In this document: one piece after another, positions 9,758 through 19,892 of the stretch | Layout: each line of letters starts with the position of its first letter | Numbering within the stretch: the stretch's first letter is position 1 | Source of the DNA: JBDLSY01 sp043777895 | GTDB lineage: Bacteria; Pseudomonadota; Gammaproteobacteria; Burkholderiales; Burkholderiaceae_C | Assembly (NCBI GenBank): GCA_043777895.1 | Contig: JAYWHD010000036.1 | Location: forward strand, 1-64,000 | Length of the DNA stretch: 64,000 nt | Reading direction: 5' to 3' | Notes under the pieces: model-generated | Database searches by the model: none | Seen by the model: only the letters and a program-made list of their open reading frames with translations | What the model was told of the DNA's origin: nothing | Made by a program: the position numbers and the translations under genes

Positions 9758-11752
9758 ATGAGCATAGACTTAACATCTCACGACATCACCTACAGTATTA
9801 TTCCTATTGACCCTGCGGCTCATATATTTAAAGTCATTTTGAATATCGCCCACCCAAACCCACTGGGTCAGATACTATATATGCCTGCTTGGATTCCTGG
9901 CAGTTATAAAATCCGTGAATTTGCTAAAAATATCACTCAAATTCAGGCGTACTATCATAATCAATCTAGTCAAACTCAAACTCAAACTCAAACTATTACT
10001 CGCTTAAAACAACTTGATAAACACAGCTGGCAAGCTGAACCTTGGTTAGTTGATACTAACACTAACATTAATACTGATATTGATATTGATACTAATATTG
10101 ATGCTAATATTAATTTGACAGTGATTTGTTATATTTATGCTTATGATTTATCTGTACGAACCATTTACTTAGACGAATATTATGCTGTAATTAATTTTTC
10201 AAGTTTATGTTTAGCAGTCAAAGGGCAAGAAAATCGTCCTTGTTGTATAACATTGTTGCCGCCTTGCAGCAATACACACAATCAGCACCGTATTGAAGCG
10301 GAGACTTGGCAAGTAGTAACCAGTTTACCCCGTTATCACCATACTTTACCAAAGCATTTTGGAGCATACTATGCCATTGATTATGATGCACTAATTGATT
10401 ATCCTGTCTATCTTGCCCCCAAGCACTTAATACAATGGGGACAGTTTACAGTCAATAATGCACTGCATATTATTGCAATAGTTGGTCGTATACCTAGTTT
10501 AGATATGCCGCGTTTAATACGTGATACACAAGCCATTTGTGCCGCACAGATTGCTTTATTTGCCCCTGACACTCATGATGCACCTTTTTTAGATTCTGAC
10601 ACTCAAGCACACTATATATTTATGACACAGGCAGTCAGCGATGCTTATGGTGGGCTAGAACACCGTGCCAGTACAGCACTCATTTGTAAACGTAGCGATT
10701 TACCCAATAATTTAGATAAAAGCCATGAGGTAAGTGCGGGTTACCAACAATATTTAGGCTTAATTAGCCATGAATATTTTCATACATGGCTCGTTAAGCG
10801 GATTAAACCTGCTAACTTTGTCAAGTATGATTTAATACAAGAAAACTATACGCCTTTATTGTGGTTATTTGAAGGGTTTACCGCTTATTACGATGATTTA
10901 ATATTGGTACGTGCCAACATTATCACACCCCAGCAATATTTAGACGGTGTATCTAAAACAATTAGCAGCGTTTTACGTACCCAAGCCCATTTGACTCAAA
11001 GTATTGCCGATGCTAGTTTTAATGCTTGGGTTAAATATTACAACCCCGATGCAAATAGCCCCAATGTAGACAGCAATTACTATACGCAAGGTAGCTTAAT
11101 TGCTTTGTATTTAGATTTATATATTCGCTTACATACAGGTATTTTTAACACAGAAAAGGGTGTAACAACGCAAGCAAAAAGCTTAGATGACGTTATGCGG
11201 TTACTTTGGTATCGTTTTGGAAATGACTTTTACAAAGCCAATAATCAGCCAAAGACAGGGGTTACTTTAGCGGATATTTACGCAACATTTAATTCAGCAA
11301 CGGGGCTACATTTAGACAGTTTAATTGAATCACTGACGCAAATCGCTGCCGATATACCGCTACAAGTTTTAATAGAACAGTTTGGGATAACGTGGACTCA
11401 AACGGCTTTATCAAACACTGTTAGCTTAGGGGCTAATATAAAAAATATAGGAAACGAAGTTTACTTAGCCAATGTTTACACGAATGAAGCAGCTCATAAA
11501 GCGGGTTTATCAGGGGGAGATTGCTTAATTTCGCTGGACAAACTGCGGATTACAGCCAGTAGTTTACCTACAATTTTGGCACGGCTACCTGCTGGAAAAA
11601 CAGTTCATGTACTGGCTTGGCGACGCGATGAACTCATTGATACACATATTACTTTGGACGATTCACCCACTACACAGGTTAAACTAAGCTTAAAAAAAGT
11701 AATGCCCGGTTGCTTGACTGAATGGCTAAAAATAACGGTAATGTTTAAATAA
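9758..11752 (+). CDS. M61 family peptidase with C-terminal PDZ domain
   Basis: The protein matches the M61 (glycyl aminopeptidase-like) metallopeptidases. The N-terminal domain has the family's PAWIPGSYKIREFAKNI block. The zinc motif HEYFHTW is at residues 338-344, with the third ligand in WLFEGFTAYYDD. A PDZ-like domain follows, with LSGGDCLISLDKL. The 664 residues are somewhat long because two low-complexity segments are inserted in the N-terminal domain: a QTQTQTQT run and an Asn/Asp/Thr/Ile repeat near residues 98-120. I see no signal peptide. The gene converges on pbpG with three bases between stops. Confidence 0.88.
   Translation: MSIDLTSHDITYSIIPIDPAAHIFKVILNIAHPNPLGQILYMPAWIPGSYKIREFAKNITQIQAYYHNQSSQTQTQTQTITRLKQLDKHSWQAEPWLVDTNTNINTDIDIDTNIDANINLTVICYIYAYDLSVRTIYLDEYYAVINFSSLCLAVKGQENRPCCITLLPPCSNTHNQHRIEAETWQVVTSLPRYHHTLPKHFGAYYAIDYDALIDYPVYLAPKHLIQWGQFTVNNALHIIAIVGRIPSLDMPRLIRDTQAICAAQIALFAPDTHDAPFLDSDTQAHYIFMTQAVSDAYGGLEHRASTALICKRSDLPNNLDKSHEVSAGYQQYLGLISHEYFHTWLVKRIKPANFVKYDLIQENYTPLLWLFEGFTAYYDDLILVRANIITPQQYLDGVSKTISSVLRTQAHLTQSIADASFNAWVKYYNPDANSPNVDSNYYTQGSLIALYLDLYIRLHTGIFNTEKGVTTQAKSLDDVMRLLWYRFGNDFYKANNQPKTGVTLADIYATFNSATGLHLDSLIESLTQIAADIPLQVLIEQFGITWTQTALSNTVSLGANIKNIGNEVYLANVYTNEAAHKAGLSGGDCLISLDKLRITASSLPTILARLPAGKTVHVLAWRRDELIDTHITLDDSPTTQVKLSLKKVMPGCLTEWLKITVMFK
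10050..10116 (+). repeat. Six-base coding repeats inside the M61 peptidase gene
   Basis: Alternating six-base units of the ACTAATATTGAT kind encode a Thr-Asn-Ile-Asp-rich stretch of about 22 residues. The repeat stays in frame and falls between two strands of the N-terminal domain. Confidence 0.75.
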
Positions 11753-11755
11753 CAA

Positions 11756-12940
11756 TTAGCTAGGATAAGGCAAAACCGATGAAGCGGATAAATCATTAGC
11801 CGCTTGCATTAATAACCATGAACGAATCCGAGTCGCATCGTTAATACGCGACATTTTCCCCGCAGAATCAAGTAGTACCATCATCACTGAACGCCCATCT
11901 ATGAGTGCATGCATCACTAAACATTGTCCTGCAGCGTTAATAAAACCCGTCTTTTGTAACAAAACAGTCCACTCTGGATTATTAACTAAACGATTAGTAC
12001 TGTGAAAAGACAACAACTGCCCCATCTCTCCAGTTAATGTTAAACTGGATTGAGTGGAAAAATCACGGATTAATGGATACTTACTAGCTGCTTTCATTAG
12101 CTTAACTAAATCTTGTGCTGACGCCATATTGGCACTGGCTAAACCCGTACCTTCAACAAAATAACTTTGATTCATACCTAACTGCATTGCTTTGTAGTTC
12201 ATTGCATCAACAAATGCCGATTTACCGCCTGGATAATAGCGAGTTAGCATATTAGCAGCACGGTTTTCACTTGACATTAAGGCTAAGTGTAGTGCTTCAC
12301 GGCGACGCAACTGAATACCCAAACCTAAACGCGAACGTACTTGCTTTTCTAACTGTAAATCAGGTTCTTCAATCGTTAATATTTCATCTAAATCTTGATG
12401 TGAATCCATCACAACTAAAGCTGTCATTAGCTTAGTAATTGAAGCAATAGGCAAAGCCGTTGAGCTATTTTTATCCAATAATACTTCGCCTGTTTTTACA
12501 TCAACTACAAATGCAACCGATGATTTTAACGCTAAAGGATCTGGTGTATCGCGTAAACCTACCGATACCGCCATACTTGAAGGCGGTAGATGTGTAGCAA
12601 CATAGGCCGTAGTTTTATAACGAGTAGCACTAGAATAGTAAGCATCATTTAATGATGTTTTCAAGCTAGGGAATGTTTTCTTTGAACTTAAATGACTGGA
12701 TTGACTATTATGGCTGTTATTAGCTTTAGTATTATTCAATTTAATTTTAATTACTCGCCCTGCTTTTGTGGATTTGGGCTCAATTTTAATAGTATGTTTA
12801 GTTTTGACGACAGTAAAGTTTTTTTTAGAATGTTCATGGCGATTTTTTGCATCAACTACGCCATTACCTAACACTAATATTAATGTTACAAAAAGAGCTT
12901 GTCTTAACAAACACAATGACGAATAACGTAGAAAATTCAT
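11756..12940 (-). CDS. pbpG: D-alanyl-D-alanine endopeptidase (PBP7/8 type)
   Basis: This is a low-molecular-weight penicillin-binding protein of the PbpG/DacA superfamily, expected to cut peptide cross-links in the periplasm. A signal sequence or anchor covers residues 10-29. A Lys/Ser/Asn-rich linker of about 100 residues follows, then the catalytic domain with SITK at 167-170, SEN at 224-226 and KTG at 330-332. The SEN rather than SGN second motif, and the absence of a C-terminal beta domain, fit the endopeptidase branch better than PBP5. Assignment within the branch is moderately sure. Confidence 0.85.
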   Translation of the reverse strand: MNFLRYSSLCLLRQALFVTLILVLGNGVVDAKNRHEHSKKNFTVVKTKHTIKIEPKSTKAGRVIKIKLNNTKANNSHNSQSSHLSSKKTFPSLKTSLNDAYYSSATRYKTTAYVATHLPPSSMAVSVGLRDTPDPLALKSSVAFVVDVKTGEVLLDKNSSTALPIASITKLMTALVVMDSHQDLDEILTIEEPDLQLEKQVRSRLGLGIQLRRREALHLALMSSENRAANMLTRYYPGGKSAFVDAMNYKAMQLGMNQSYFVEGTGLASANMASAQDLVKLMKAASKYPLIRDFSTQSSLTLTGEMGQLLSFHSTNRLVNNPEWTVLLQKTGFINAAGQCLVMHALIDGRSVMMVLLDSAGKMSRINDATRIRSWLLMQAANDLSASSVLPYPS

Positions 12941-13108
12941 AAATATATCTCAATCAAAAATTTAATCAATACTGGATACGATAACACTTAGCAAACGCTG
13001 ATTTTAAATGTTATTTTTTATTAGCAATAGTAAATCAAGGAACATTACTTTTTATTACTAAATTATTAGCTCAATAAAAATTTAGAATTTTAAAATAAAG
13101 TGTAAAAA

Positions 13109-14911
13109 TTATATTAAATTATTTCTTGCACGCATTTCAGCATGTATTTTGTCTATTTCATCTGGTAATTGACTAGGCTTGACCGAAGCATTGGGATTGG
13201 CTAAATTATTAGGGCCTACGATGCTATTAATAGGTGTAGTGGGTAGTTTGGTAGTATCTGATGCGTCTCTTGTCAACCATGCGTACATTTTATTTTCAAA
13301 TTTTTCATTTGTTTTATTTATAGATTTTATTGTATTTGTAAATTCTTCACTTGATGATGGTCTAGGTGTAGGTATTCTTATAGTGCTAGGTATTGCATTT
13401 GATGTATTGGAACTCGCCAAAGTATCAGAGTTTGATCTTGCACTTGAAGTACTAGGGTTTGCTCCTGCACTTGCATTACTAGAGTTTGATTTTGTATTCA
13501 GACCATCACTTTTCGTTAATTGTTCATACGCATTATTAACCTCTCGTATTCTAATGGACGATTCTACACTACTATTTTTATCTGGGTGATGATTGAGAGC
13601 CTCTTTCCTATATGCTCGTTTAATTTCGGCAAGTGTCGCATTGGCTGAAACCCCTAAGCTGTCACGAGCTAGCTTATCAAGAGCCATTTTTTTATCACTT
13701 GCAACATTAGAGTTTGCTGAAGGGTTAGGCCTTGTACCTGAAGTATTAGTATTTGCTGAAGGATTGGGTGGTCTAGTAGTATTTTGCGTAGCACTTGGCG
13801 TACCAGCCGCTGCAACATTATTGATAAATCTACCCACTTTTTGTGCAGTTTTTCTCATATAAGGTTGATGCGGGGTTGCATTACGCGTACTCATAGCCAT
13901 ACCCACACCAGATTTTGTTGTACCTGCTGTCAATAATGTACCAGCAAAATTAGCAGAGTTAGCTGGAACCCAAGCGATTAAAGCGGTTAAAGTAATCCCA
14001 AACCCTGCTTGAATAACAGATTCTTGTAATTCAGAAATAACGTAACTACCTACCGTACTACTCATATAATGACTGGCTATGCCCCCAGCCGAAAGAGTCG
14101 CTAAAATAGCTAAAAATGAAATGGTTACTTTAGTACAAATAGTAATAGTTACAATCAAAACAGCCATTTGGATACTTGCAGCAAACATCATATTAAGCCA
14201 ACTATGAAAAAACTCGCGAGTCACTTTGTACAACATACAGTACAACGCTAAGGGGAATAACGCTAGCCCAGTTTTAATCATTAATTCGTTAATCAAAAAA
14301 ATAATTCCTGCCGTAATTTGTGGCGAGACATCAGATATAAGCGCCATAATAAAAGCAGTCGTTTGTAGAGGTGCACTGACATCTTTCATCACGGGTGCCA
14401 TAGTGAGTAAGTTAGATGCGGCAAAAGCTGCGTTCATTAAGCCTAATTCAATGGCTATTTTTCTACCAGGTATTGTAGTTGTCAACACACTAATTGGAGG
14501 AAGCCCTAAAAGGGTTAAATCACCCGAACTATTTGGATTAATTAAGTTACCTGTAGACCATTCACCAGGCGATGTCTGCATAGCACCCGTCAAACCATCA
14601 ATGATCATTCGGCGTAAGGCCTTCACAAGACCCAATGCGCTATCTACATCTGTTTTTACATAGTGTAAAACTATTATGACTATAATTACATGATACAGTA
14701 AGTCACGTAAGCTTGGGTTAGGCACTGCTTCAGTAGACTTTTGTAAAATAATTATGTACCCGTAATGTGCAATGTACATTGTTTCAATGCCTAAGGCAAT
14801 AATCATTATTGAAGTACCAAATTTAGCGATTGCTGGATCTACCACAGCACTGTAACCACTTAAGATTAAGGTAGAAATGAGTTGAAATATGGGGTAGGCA
14901 AACGAATCCAT
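13109..14911 (-). CDS. VirB6/TrbL-like type IV secretion membrane protein fused to a J-domain
   Basis: The N-terminal 320 residues are a polytopic membrane protein with hydrophobic segments near 4-22, 31-56, 71-85, 185-208, 211-229, 240-277 and 303-318. The block GLALFPLALYCMLYKVTREF followed by FHSWLN (214-240) matches the central TrbL/VirB6 signature with its conserved Trp. A Pro/Asn/Thr/Ser-rich linker leads to a DnaJ-type J-domain at about 408-467 containing LGVSANATLAEIKRAYRKEA, the diagnostic HPD at 442-444 and a VNNAYEQL helix. A low-complexity tail of about 130 residues follows. VirB6 proteins form the inner-membrane part of the secretion channel, and J-domains stimulate DnaK ATPase. 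No other type IV secretion gene is in the window. The VirB6 call rests on pattern and topology. Confidence 0.75.
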   Translation of the reverse strand: MDSFAYPIFQLISTLILSGYSAVVDPAIAKFGTSIMIIALGIETMYIAHYGYIIILQKSTEAVPNPSLRDLLYHVIIVIIVLHYVKTDVDSALGLVKALRRMIIDGLTGAMQTSPGEWSTGNLINPNSSGDLTLLGLPPISVLTTTIPGRKIAIELGLMNAAFAASNLLTMAPVMKDVSAPLQTTAFIMALISDVSPQITAGIIFLINELMIKTGLALFPLALYCMLYKVTREFFHSWLNMMFAASIQMAVLIVTITICTKVTISFLAILATLSAGGIASHYMSSTVGSYVISELQESVIQAGFGITLTALIAWVPANSANFAGTLLTAGTTKSGVGMAMSTRNATPHQPYMRKTAQKVGRFINNVAAAGTPSATQNTTRPPNPSANTNTSGTRPNPSANSNVASDKKMALDKLARDSLGVSANATLAEIKRAYRKEALNHHPDKNSSVESSIRIREVNNAYEQLTKSDGLNTKSNSSNASAGANPSTSSARSNSDTLASSNTSNAIPSTIRIPTPRPSSSEEFTNTIKSINKTNEKFENKMYAWLTRDASDTTKLPTTPINSIVGPNNLANPNASVKPSQLPDEIDKIHAEMRARNNLI

Positions 14912-15232
14912 AAATATTCCTGTTTAATTTATATTTATATTTATTTATTTATATTTATTTATATTTATTTTTTATTTATATTTTTTTAAATTTACACTAT
15001 TTATGCTATTTACTATGTTACTTATAGTATTCACATACTTACAATATTCGCCTATTTGTTTACTTACTTACTTACTTATTTGTTTACTTATTTGTTTAAG
15101 TCAGCCTATAAAATATTATTTAAGTACTAACAAAACGTTATGTGCAATAATAGCGTTTTAAACCCAAACTTGGTAAGTGTTTTACATTTAATTAAAACTG
15201 TAAAGTGGCTACCTCCTAACTAAGAGTATTTT
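14912..15232. other. Divergent AT-rich spacer between the VirB6-J gene and rpmE2
   Basis: The first 80 bases beyond the VirB6-J start are a TATTTATATTTATT-type array. Around 15055-15100 a second array repeats TTACTTACTTACTTATTTG units. No ORF or RNA gene is visible. Promoters for both flanking genes must lie here, but the low complexity prevents me from choosing -35 and -10 boxes. Confidence 0.6.
15132..15159. promoter_or_regulatory. Imperfect palindrome upstream of rpmE2
   Basis: The arms AAAACGTTA and TAGCGTTTT form an imperfect inverted repeat about 75 bases before the rpmE2 start. In many bacteria zinc-free L31 genes are controlled by Zur, so this could be an operator. The arm spacing does not fit the Zur box consensus I know, so this is tentative. 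Confidence 0.22.
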
Positions 15233-15490
15233 ATGAAAAAAAGCATTCACCCAAACTTTCGCGAAGTATTATTTTTAGATGTAACCAACGCTAAAAAGTA
15301 CATTATTCGCTCTACTTTAAATAGTAAAGAAACCATTGAACACGAAGGTAAAACCTATCCTTTGTTTAAATGTGATTTAACCTCTAGTTCGCACCCATTT
15401 TATACGGGCGAACAGAATAAAATCGTTGATACCGCAGGTCGTGTTGATCGCTTTAAACAAAAATTTGCTAAAATGACTGGTAAAGCGTAA
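15233..15490 (+). CDS. rpmE2: 50S ribosomal protein L31, type B
   Basis: This 85-residue protein has the type B L31 layout: MKKSIHPNFREVLFLD at the start, then SHPFYTGEQNKIVDTAGRVDRF near the C-terminus. It lacks the paired CxxC zinc ligands of type A L31, so it is the zinc-independent form that can replace the zinc-binding paralogue under zinc shortage. A strong hairpin terminator follows. Confidence 0.93.
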   Translation: MKKSIHPNFREVLFLDVTNAKKYIIRSTLNSKETIEHEGKTYPLFKCDLTSSSHPFYTGEQNKIVDTAGRVDRFKQKFAKMTGKA

Positions 15491-15557
15491 TTTTATACAA
15501 TTTATAAACTTATTTTTATAAACTATAGATTTATTTAATCTTAATTAATTTTAATAT

Positions 15558-15604
15558 AAGCAGTAGTAAAAAGCCCTATACAGTGCGGTTTTTTACTACT
15601 GCTT
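15558..15604 (+). terminator. Hairpin terminator after rpmE2
   Basis: A perfect 15-base inverted repeat (AAGCAGTAGTAAAAA and its complement) flanks a 17-base loop. The right arm begins with a T-run and the left arm ends with an A-run, so it could work in both directions. Confidence 0.75.
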
Positions 15605-15715
15605 ACTGCTTAAAGGCAATACATATTTTATAAAAATACTTTTAAGATACTTTTAAGATACCTATTTTAAATACCTATTTAATGCTTAGTACATTAACAC
15701 TACCAAAGGCTTTTC

Positions 15716-17011
15716 ATGTTAGACATTCAACAATTACGCAAAGAGTTACCCTCAATTGTCGCTAGTTTAAGTACGCGTGGTTTTACATTTGATACCAGTA
15801 CTTTTGAATCTCTAGAAACGCAAAGAAAAACACTACAATTTAGCACAGAACAATTACAGGCACAACGCAATAGCTTATCCAAACAAGTCGGCATATTAAA
15901 AGCAAAAAAAGTAGATGTCAGCGATATTTTAAACAAAGTATCTATTGTAAGTAACGAACTGTCACACAATGAACAAACACTGAAAAACTTACAAAATCAA
16001 ATTGAATTATTTTTGTTAGACATACCCAATATTCCGCACAGTTCAGTCCCGATTGGAACGAATGAACAGGGTAATTTAGAATTATTACGCTGGGGTATTC
16101 CTCGCGTGTTTACTAATGAAACTACACTGAAAGACCATGTTGATATCGGTACATCATTAGGGTTAGATTTTGATACAGGCACTGTATTAACAGGCTCTCG
16201 CTTCGCTGTGCTAAAAGGCGGCATCGCAAAACTACACCGTGCCTTAGCTGCGTTTATGTTAGATATGCACACCACTGAACACGGCTACACCGAATACTAT
16301 ACACCCTATATTGTTAATGCAGAAACATTACGAGGAACGGGTCAATTACCCAAGTTTGAAGCCGATTTATTTGCAGTTAAAAAAGGGGGGCAAGACAGTG
16401 ACAATGAATTGCTTTACTTAATTCCAACTGCCGAAGTCACTTTAACCAATACGGTACGCGGTGCATTGTTAAATGCAACTGATTTACCTCTAAAAATGAC
16501 TGCCCATACCCCCTGTTTTCGTAGCGAAGCAGGCAGTTATGGCCGTGATACGCGAGGTCTCATTCGCCAACACCAATTTGATAAAGTTGAAATGGTACAA
16601 ATAACTGATACTAGTACCAGCTATGCGGCACTAGAACAACTAACACAGCATGCTGAAGCCATTTTACAGGCGTTAGAATTACCTTATAGAAAAATGCTCT
16701 TGTGTACTGGTGATATGGGATTTAGTGCCAGCAAAACCTATGATTTAGAGGTATGGTTACCCGCTCAAAATACTTATCGAGAGATTAGTTCTTGCTCAAA
16801 TTGTGAAGCTTTTCAAGCAAGACGACTAGGTACTCGATCTAAGGGTTTAGCAGGTAAAACTGAACCCGTGCATACCTTAAATGGTAGTGGTTTAGCAGTA
16901 GGCCGTACTTTAGTTGCTATTTTAGAAAACTATCAAAATACTGATGGTTCTGTCAATATTCCAACGGCTTTGCAGCCTTGGATGGGCGGTATAAAGCAAC
17001 TATATACTTAA
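15716..17011 (+). CDS. serS: Seryl-tRNA synthetase
   Basis: This class II synthetase of 431 residues charges tRNA-Ser. The N-terminal helical coiled-coil arm covers roughly residues 25-105. Catalytic blocks are YLIPTAEVTLTN, motif 2 FRSEAGSYGRDTRGLIRQHQ followed by FDKVE, TYREISSCSNCEAFQARR, and motif 3 near GRTLVAILENYQ. Length is normal. It begins with ATG and is the only gene between two AT-rich spacers. Confidence 0.96.
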   Translation: MLDIQQLRKELPSIVASLSTRGFTFDTSTFESLETQRKTLQFSTEQLQAQRNSLSKQVGILKAKKVDVSDILNKVSIVSNELSHNEQTLKNLQNQIELFLLDIPNIPHSSVPIGTNEQGNLELLRWGIPRVFTNETTLKDHVDIGTSLGLDFDTGTVLTGSRFAVLKGGIAKLHRALAAFMLDMHTTEHGYTEYYTPYIVNAETLRGTGQLPKFEADLFAVKKGGQDSDNELLYLIPTAEVTLTNTVRGALLNATDLPLKMTAHTPCFRSEAGSYGRDTRGLIRQHQFDKVEMVQITDTSTSYAALEQLTQHAEAILQALELPYRKMLLCTGDMGFSASKTYDLEVWLPAQNTYREISSCSNCEAFQARRLGTRSKGLAGKTEPVHTLNGSGLAVGRTLVAILENYQNTDGSVNIPTALQPWMGGIKQLYT

Positions 17012-17108
17012 ATTAAGCGAATATCTATCATCTACATGGTATATGATTTTAGATATTATATGATTTTAGATATAATTTATTTTTTAGAGTGTGATTTTTA
17101 GAGTGTGA

Positions 17109-19892
17109 GTGTCTATGTCCATATTGTCTACATTTAAAGCTTTGTTTACGCGTCAAAATAATAGTCATCATAAAACTATTATTAAAGACATACCCAAAAA
17201 AAATTCTGCTTCACCTTCTATAGCGATGCCTATACAAGCACAAATAAAATCAACTACACCCGCTTTTGATGCCCAAGCCGTTCAAGTTGAACTGAATAGT
17301 TTAATTAATTTACCGAACGATGCACATAAAGATGGGTTACTTATAGCATTTGCAACTAAAAGCTTAAGTACGCAGCACCGTTGGCAAGCGGTACAAGCAA
17401 CGAGTCCCGCAGCATGGCAAACTATTTTGACACAGGTTGCACCGCGTGACCGCCGTATATTTAAATGGGTTAAGGCTGAAATAGCCAACCAAAAAGCAGC
17501 CCAGACCAAAGAATCTACGTGGGCTGATTTATCAAGCCGTTATCAAACATTGTTACGAACACCCAGTATAGAAGTGAGTCATTTTATTGATTTAGACAAA
17601 GCCTTTGACAATGCACATACCAAATGTACATTTGATATAAATATCCAAACTACGGTTACTGAATGGCGTTCACAGCTACAAAGCCGTCTACAAATACAAA
17701 ATGATATGCAACGAACGGCTCAACGCTTATTAGCGGATATTAAGCATATTTATGCCCTTGCACAGTCGGGCGAATGCGATACCCATTTAACTGTGCAATT
17801 AGATGCAGCAGTGACTACCTATAATGACTTACCTGCGGCCAATGGTGTATTGGCTATTCAACGTTTATATGAAGAAATAAATACACTGTTACCTATAGTC
17901 AATACAACACTGACGGACGCTGCTATTGCAGCAAACCAGTTAAATGAAGTCAATCAATTGCTTAAAAAAGCGCAGGACTTTTCTCAACAAGACCCTAGCA
18001 GCATTAACGCTATTGGAATAGCTGAATTAAAACGTACTTGGCTTGATAAATTTAATGGCTATGAAGCACAAAAGCGTAGCTTTGAAACTGCATTAAACCA
18101 AGCTAATCAGCAATTGTCTGTCTATCAATCACAATTAATAGCACATTGTAACGGCTATCAAAATGAGTTAAACAATAAACAAATTGCTTTGTCTGCCGCC
18201 TTAGAAGCAGGACAAGGACAAACTAGTGTTGCACTGTTTGACGAAATAAATGCCTACATTGCTCAATCATCGACACTAGATGTACCCACATTGCCCAGTG
18301 AACAGTCTGCTGAACTAGACCGTTTATTGTCGCAAGCCCGAGAAATACGCAGTTTGTTATGGCAAGGTGCTGCATTAGAACGTGACATAATCATTAATAA
18401 ACTACAGTCTTTAGCTGATAAACCTTTAGTGGGTAAATTCCAAGAAGCTGCATTTAAAGAAGCCATAGACGCTTGGAAAGCTATTAATCTTAAAGCAGGT
18501 AACGCGCCTAGTGGTGTTTATAATCAATTTAAAATTGCCAGTGATGCCGCTTATAACCCAATTAAGCTATATAAAGAAGGTATGCGACAAGTCAATACCG
18601 TTGGTAACGAACAACGTGAAATTTTACTCACCGAACTAAGCACTATTCAAGCGGAAATTGATTGGAATACAGTGGATTGGCGTGGTGTAGAGGACTTACG
18701 CAAAGAAGCCCGTAAACAATGGCGTGAATGTTTACCTGCTTCATACAAAGACCGTGATACACTGTATCAACGTTTTGATGCAACTATGCAGGTGTTTGAA
18801 GAAAAATTAGCCTATGCTCGTACAACAGAATTAAGCCGTAGAGACACTTTAACGCAAGCAGCCAAGGCTTTAGACGGACAACCCTTTGCCGAACAACATA
18901 GCCAAGCCCGTGAGTTAATGGCCCGCTATAGTAGCGAAAGAATTAATGTATTAATACCGCGTGAACTTGACCAAGCTTCATGGCTAAGTTTTCGTGCTGC
19001 CGTTGATGCGGTTTATGCACGGCGTGACGCAGAACGTCAAGCTGAAATTAATACTACTAATCAAGTAATCACGGACTTAATTAACGCTAAACACACTGTC
19101 TTAACGCAGTTAAAAACGATTTATTCTAATACACCTATACCTGTATTTACGCCTATATTGAATGGTACTGAAAATAACTCCGTAATCAATAACGTGTCTT
19201 TAAACTCTAAGTCATTACAAGCCGCATTAACTAAAGCTCAAAATGATTGGTATGAGTTAGGCGAATTGTCCCCAGAAATAATGGGGGTGAATAGTGAATG
19301 CTTGATACAAGACTGGCTGGCGACTCAAGCTGATGTAGATATAAATATAAATAGCTTAAAAAACTACGAAAAACAAGCCCGCATCGTACAAGCATTAAAT
19401 GTAGCAAAAGCACTTGATAGTAACAGCATTAATAATATTGATAATGCTATTAATACTAATAATACTAATAATACTAATAATACTGATAATACTGATAATA
19501 TTAATACTGATTTGCTCAATATATGGACTGTTGCCAGTGAAGACAGTTTGATTAAACACGCATTTATTAAGCGTATTACTGCCTTACAAAATAATACCCA
19601 GCGTGTATCTGATACAGCCGAAGCATTGCATCAAGCAATATTAATCGCTGAAATTACTAATCAAATGGATAGCCCAACTGCTTATAAAGCAGACCGTTTA
19701 GCATTACAAGTCCAATCTTTGTCTGATAAGCTTACTGGGACAAAGCAGCAAAACCCTGATACAGGGCTTATTGCGTGGCTCACCGCTTTAGCATTACCCA
19801 ATAGTACTCAAGGTGAAGCGGGCGAACGCCTTGCTTTAATGGCGAAACAACTTAGCTCTACAACACTACCCAATAGCTATTTCGTAAAGTAA
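17109..19892 (+). CDS. DUF349 domain protein, large and mostly helical
   Basis: This 927-residue protein lacks a signal peptide or membrane segment and is rich in Ala, Gln and Leu, with long predicted helices. The segments around EIDWNTVDWRGVEDLRKEAR and YQRFDATMQVFEEKL resemble DUF349 repeats. Its molecular role is unknown to me. An Asn/Thr/Asp-rich tract encoded by nine-base repeats interrupts it near residues 772-803. The GTG at 17109 or the ATG at 17115 can be the start; neither has a strong ribosome binding site. rsmH begins six bases after its stop, so it is probably co-transcribed with the dcw cluster and occupies the place where mraZ is often found. Confidence 0.8.
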   Translation: MSMSILSTFKALFTRQNNSHHKTIIKDIPKKNSASPSIAMPIQAQIKSTTPAFDAQAVQVELNSLINLPNDAHKDGLLIAFATKSLSTQHRWQAVQATSPAAWQTILTQVAPRDRRIFKWVKAEIANQKAAQTKESTWADLSSRYQTLLRTPSIEVSHFIDLDKAFDNAHTKCTFDINIQTTVTEWRSQLQSRLQIQNDMQRTAQRLLADIKHIYALAQSGECDTHLTVQLDAAVTTYNDLPAANGVLAIQRLYEEINTLLPIVNTTLTDAAIAANQLNEVNQLLKKAQDFSQQDPSSINAIGIAELKRTWLDKFNGYEAQKRSFETALNQANQQLSVYQSQLIAHCNGYQNELNNKQIALSAALEAGQGQTSVALFDEINAYIAQSSTLDVPTLPSEQSAELDRLLSQAREIRSLLWQGAALERDIIINKLQSLADKPLVGKFQEAAFKEAIDAWKAINLKAGNAPSGVYNQFKIASDAAYNPIKLYKEGMRQVNTVGNEQREILLTELSTIQAEIDWNTVDWRGVEDLRKEARKQWRECLPASYKDRDTLYQRFDATMQVFEEKLAYARTTELSRRDTLTQAAKALDGQPFAEQHSQARELMARYSSERINVLIPRELDQASWLSFRAAVDAVYARRDAERQAEINTTNQVITDLINAKHTVLTQLKTIYSNTPIPVFTPILNGTENNSVINNVSLNSKSLQAALTKAQNDWYELGELSPEIMGVNSECLIQDWLATQADVDININSLKNYEKQARIVQALNVAKALDSNSINNIDNAINTNNTNNTNNTDNTDNINTDLLNIWTVASEDSLIKHAFIKRITALQNNTQRVSDTAEALHQAILIAEITNQMDSPTAYKADRLALQVQSLSDKLTGTKQQNPDTGLIAWLTALALPNSTQGEAGERLALMAKQLSSTTLPNSYFVK
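19425..19512 (+). repeat. Nine-base coding repeats inside the DUF349 gene
   Basis: Tandem ACTAATAAT-like units encode repeated Asn-Thr-Asn and Asn-Thr-Asp. The array keeps the frame and lies between two helical regions. Confidence 0.85.

Noticed and set aside
13179..14663. Long plus-strand ORFs opposite the VirB6-J gene
   Set aside because: They are antisense shadows; the minus-strand frame is continuous and shows domain signatures, while the shadows show none.
13109..14911. VirB6-J gene as part of a complete secretion operon or integrated element
   Set aside because: Neighbours are housekeeping genes (pbpG, rpmE2, serS); no integrase, tra/vir partner or attachment repeat is seen.
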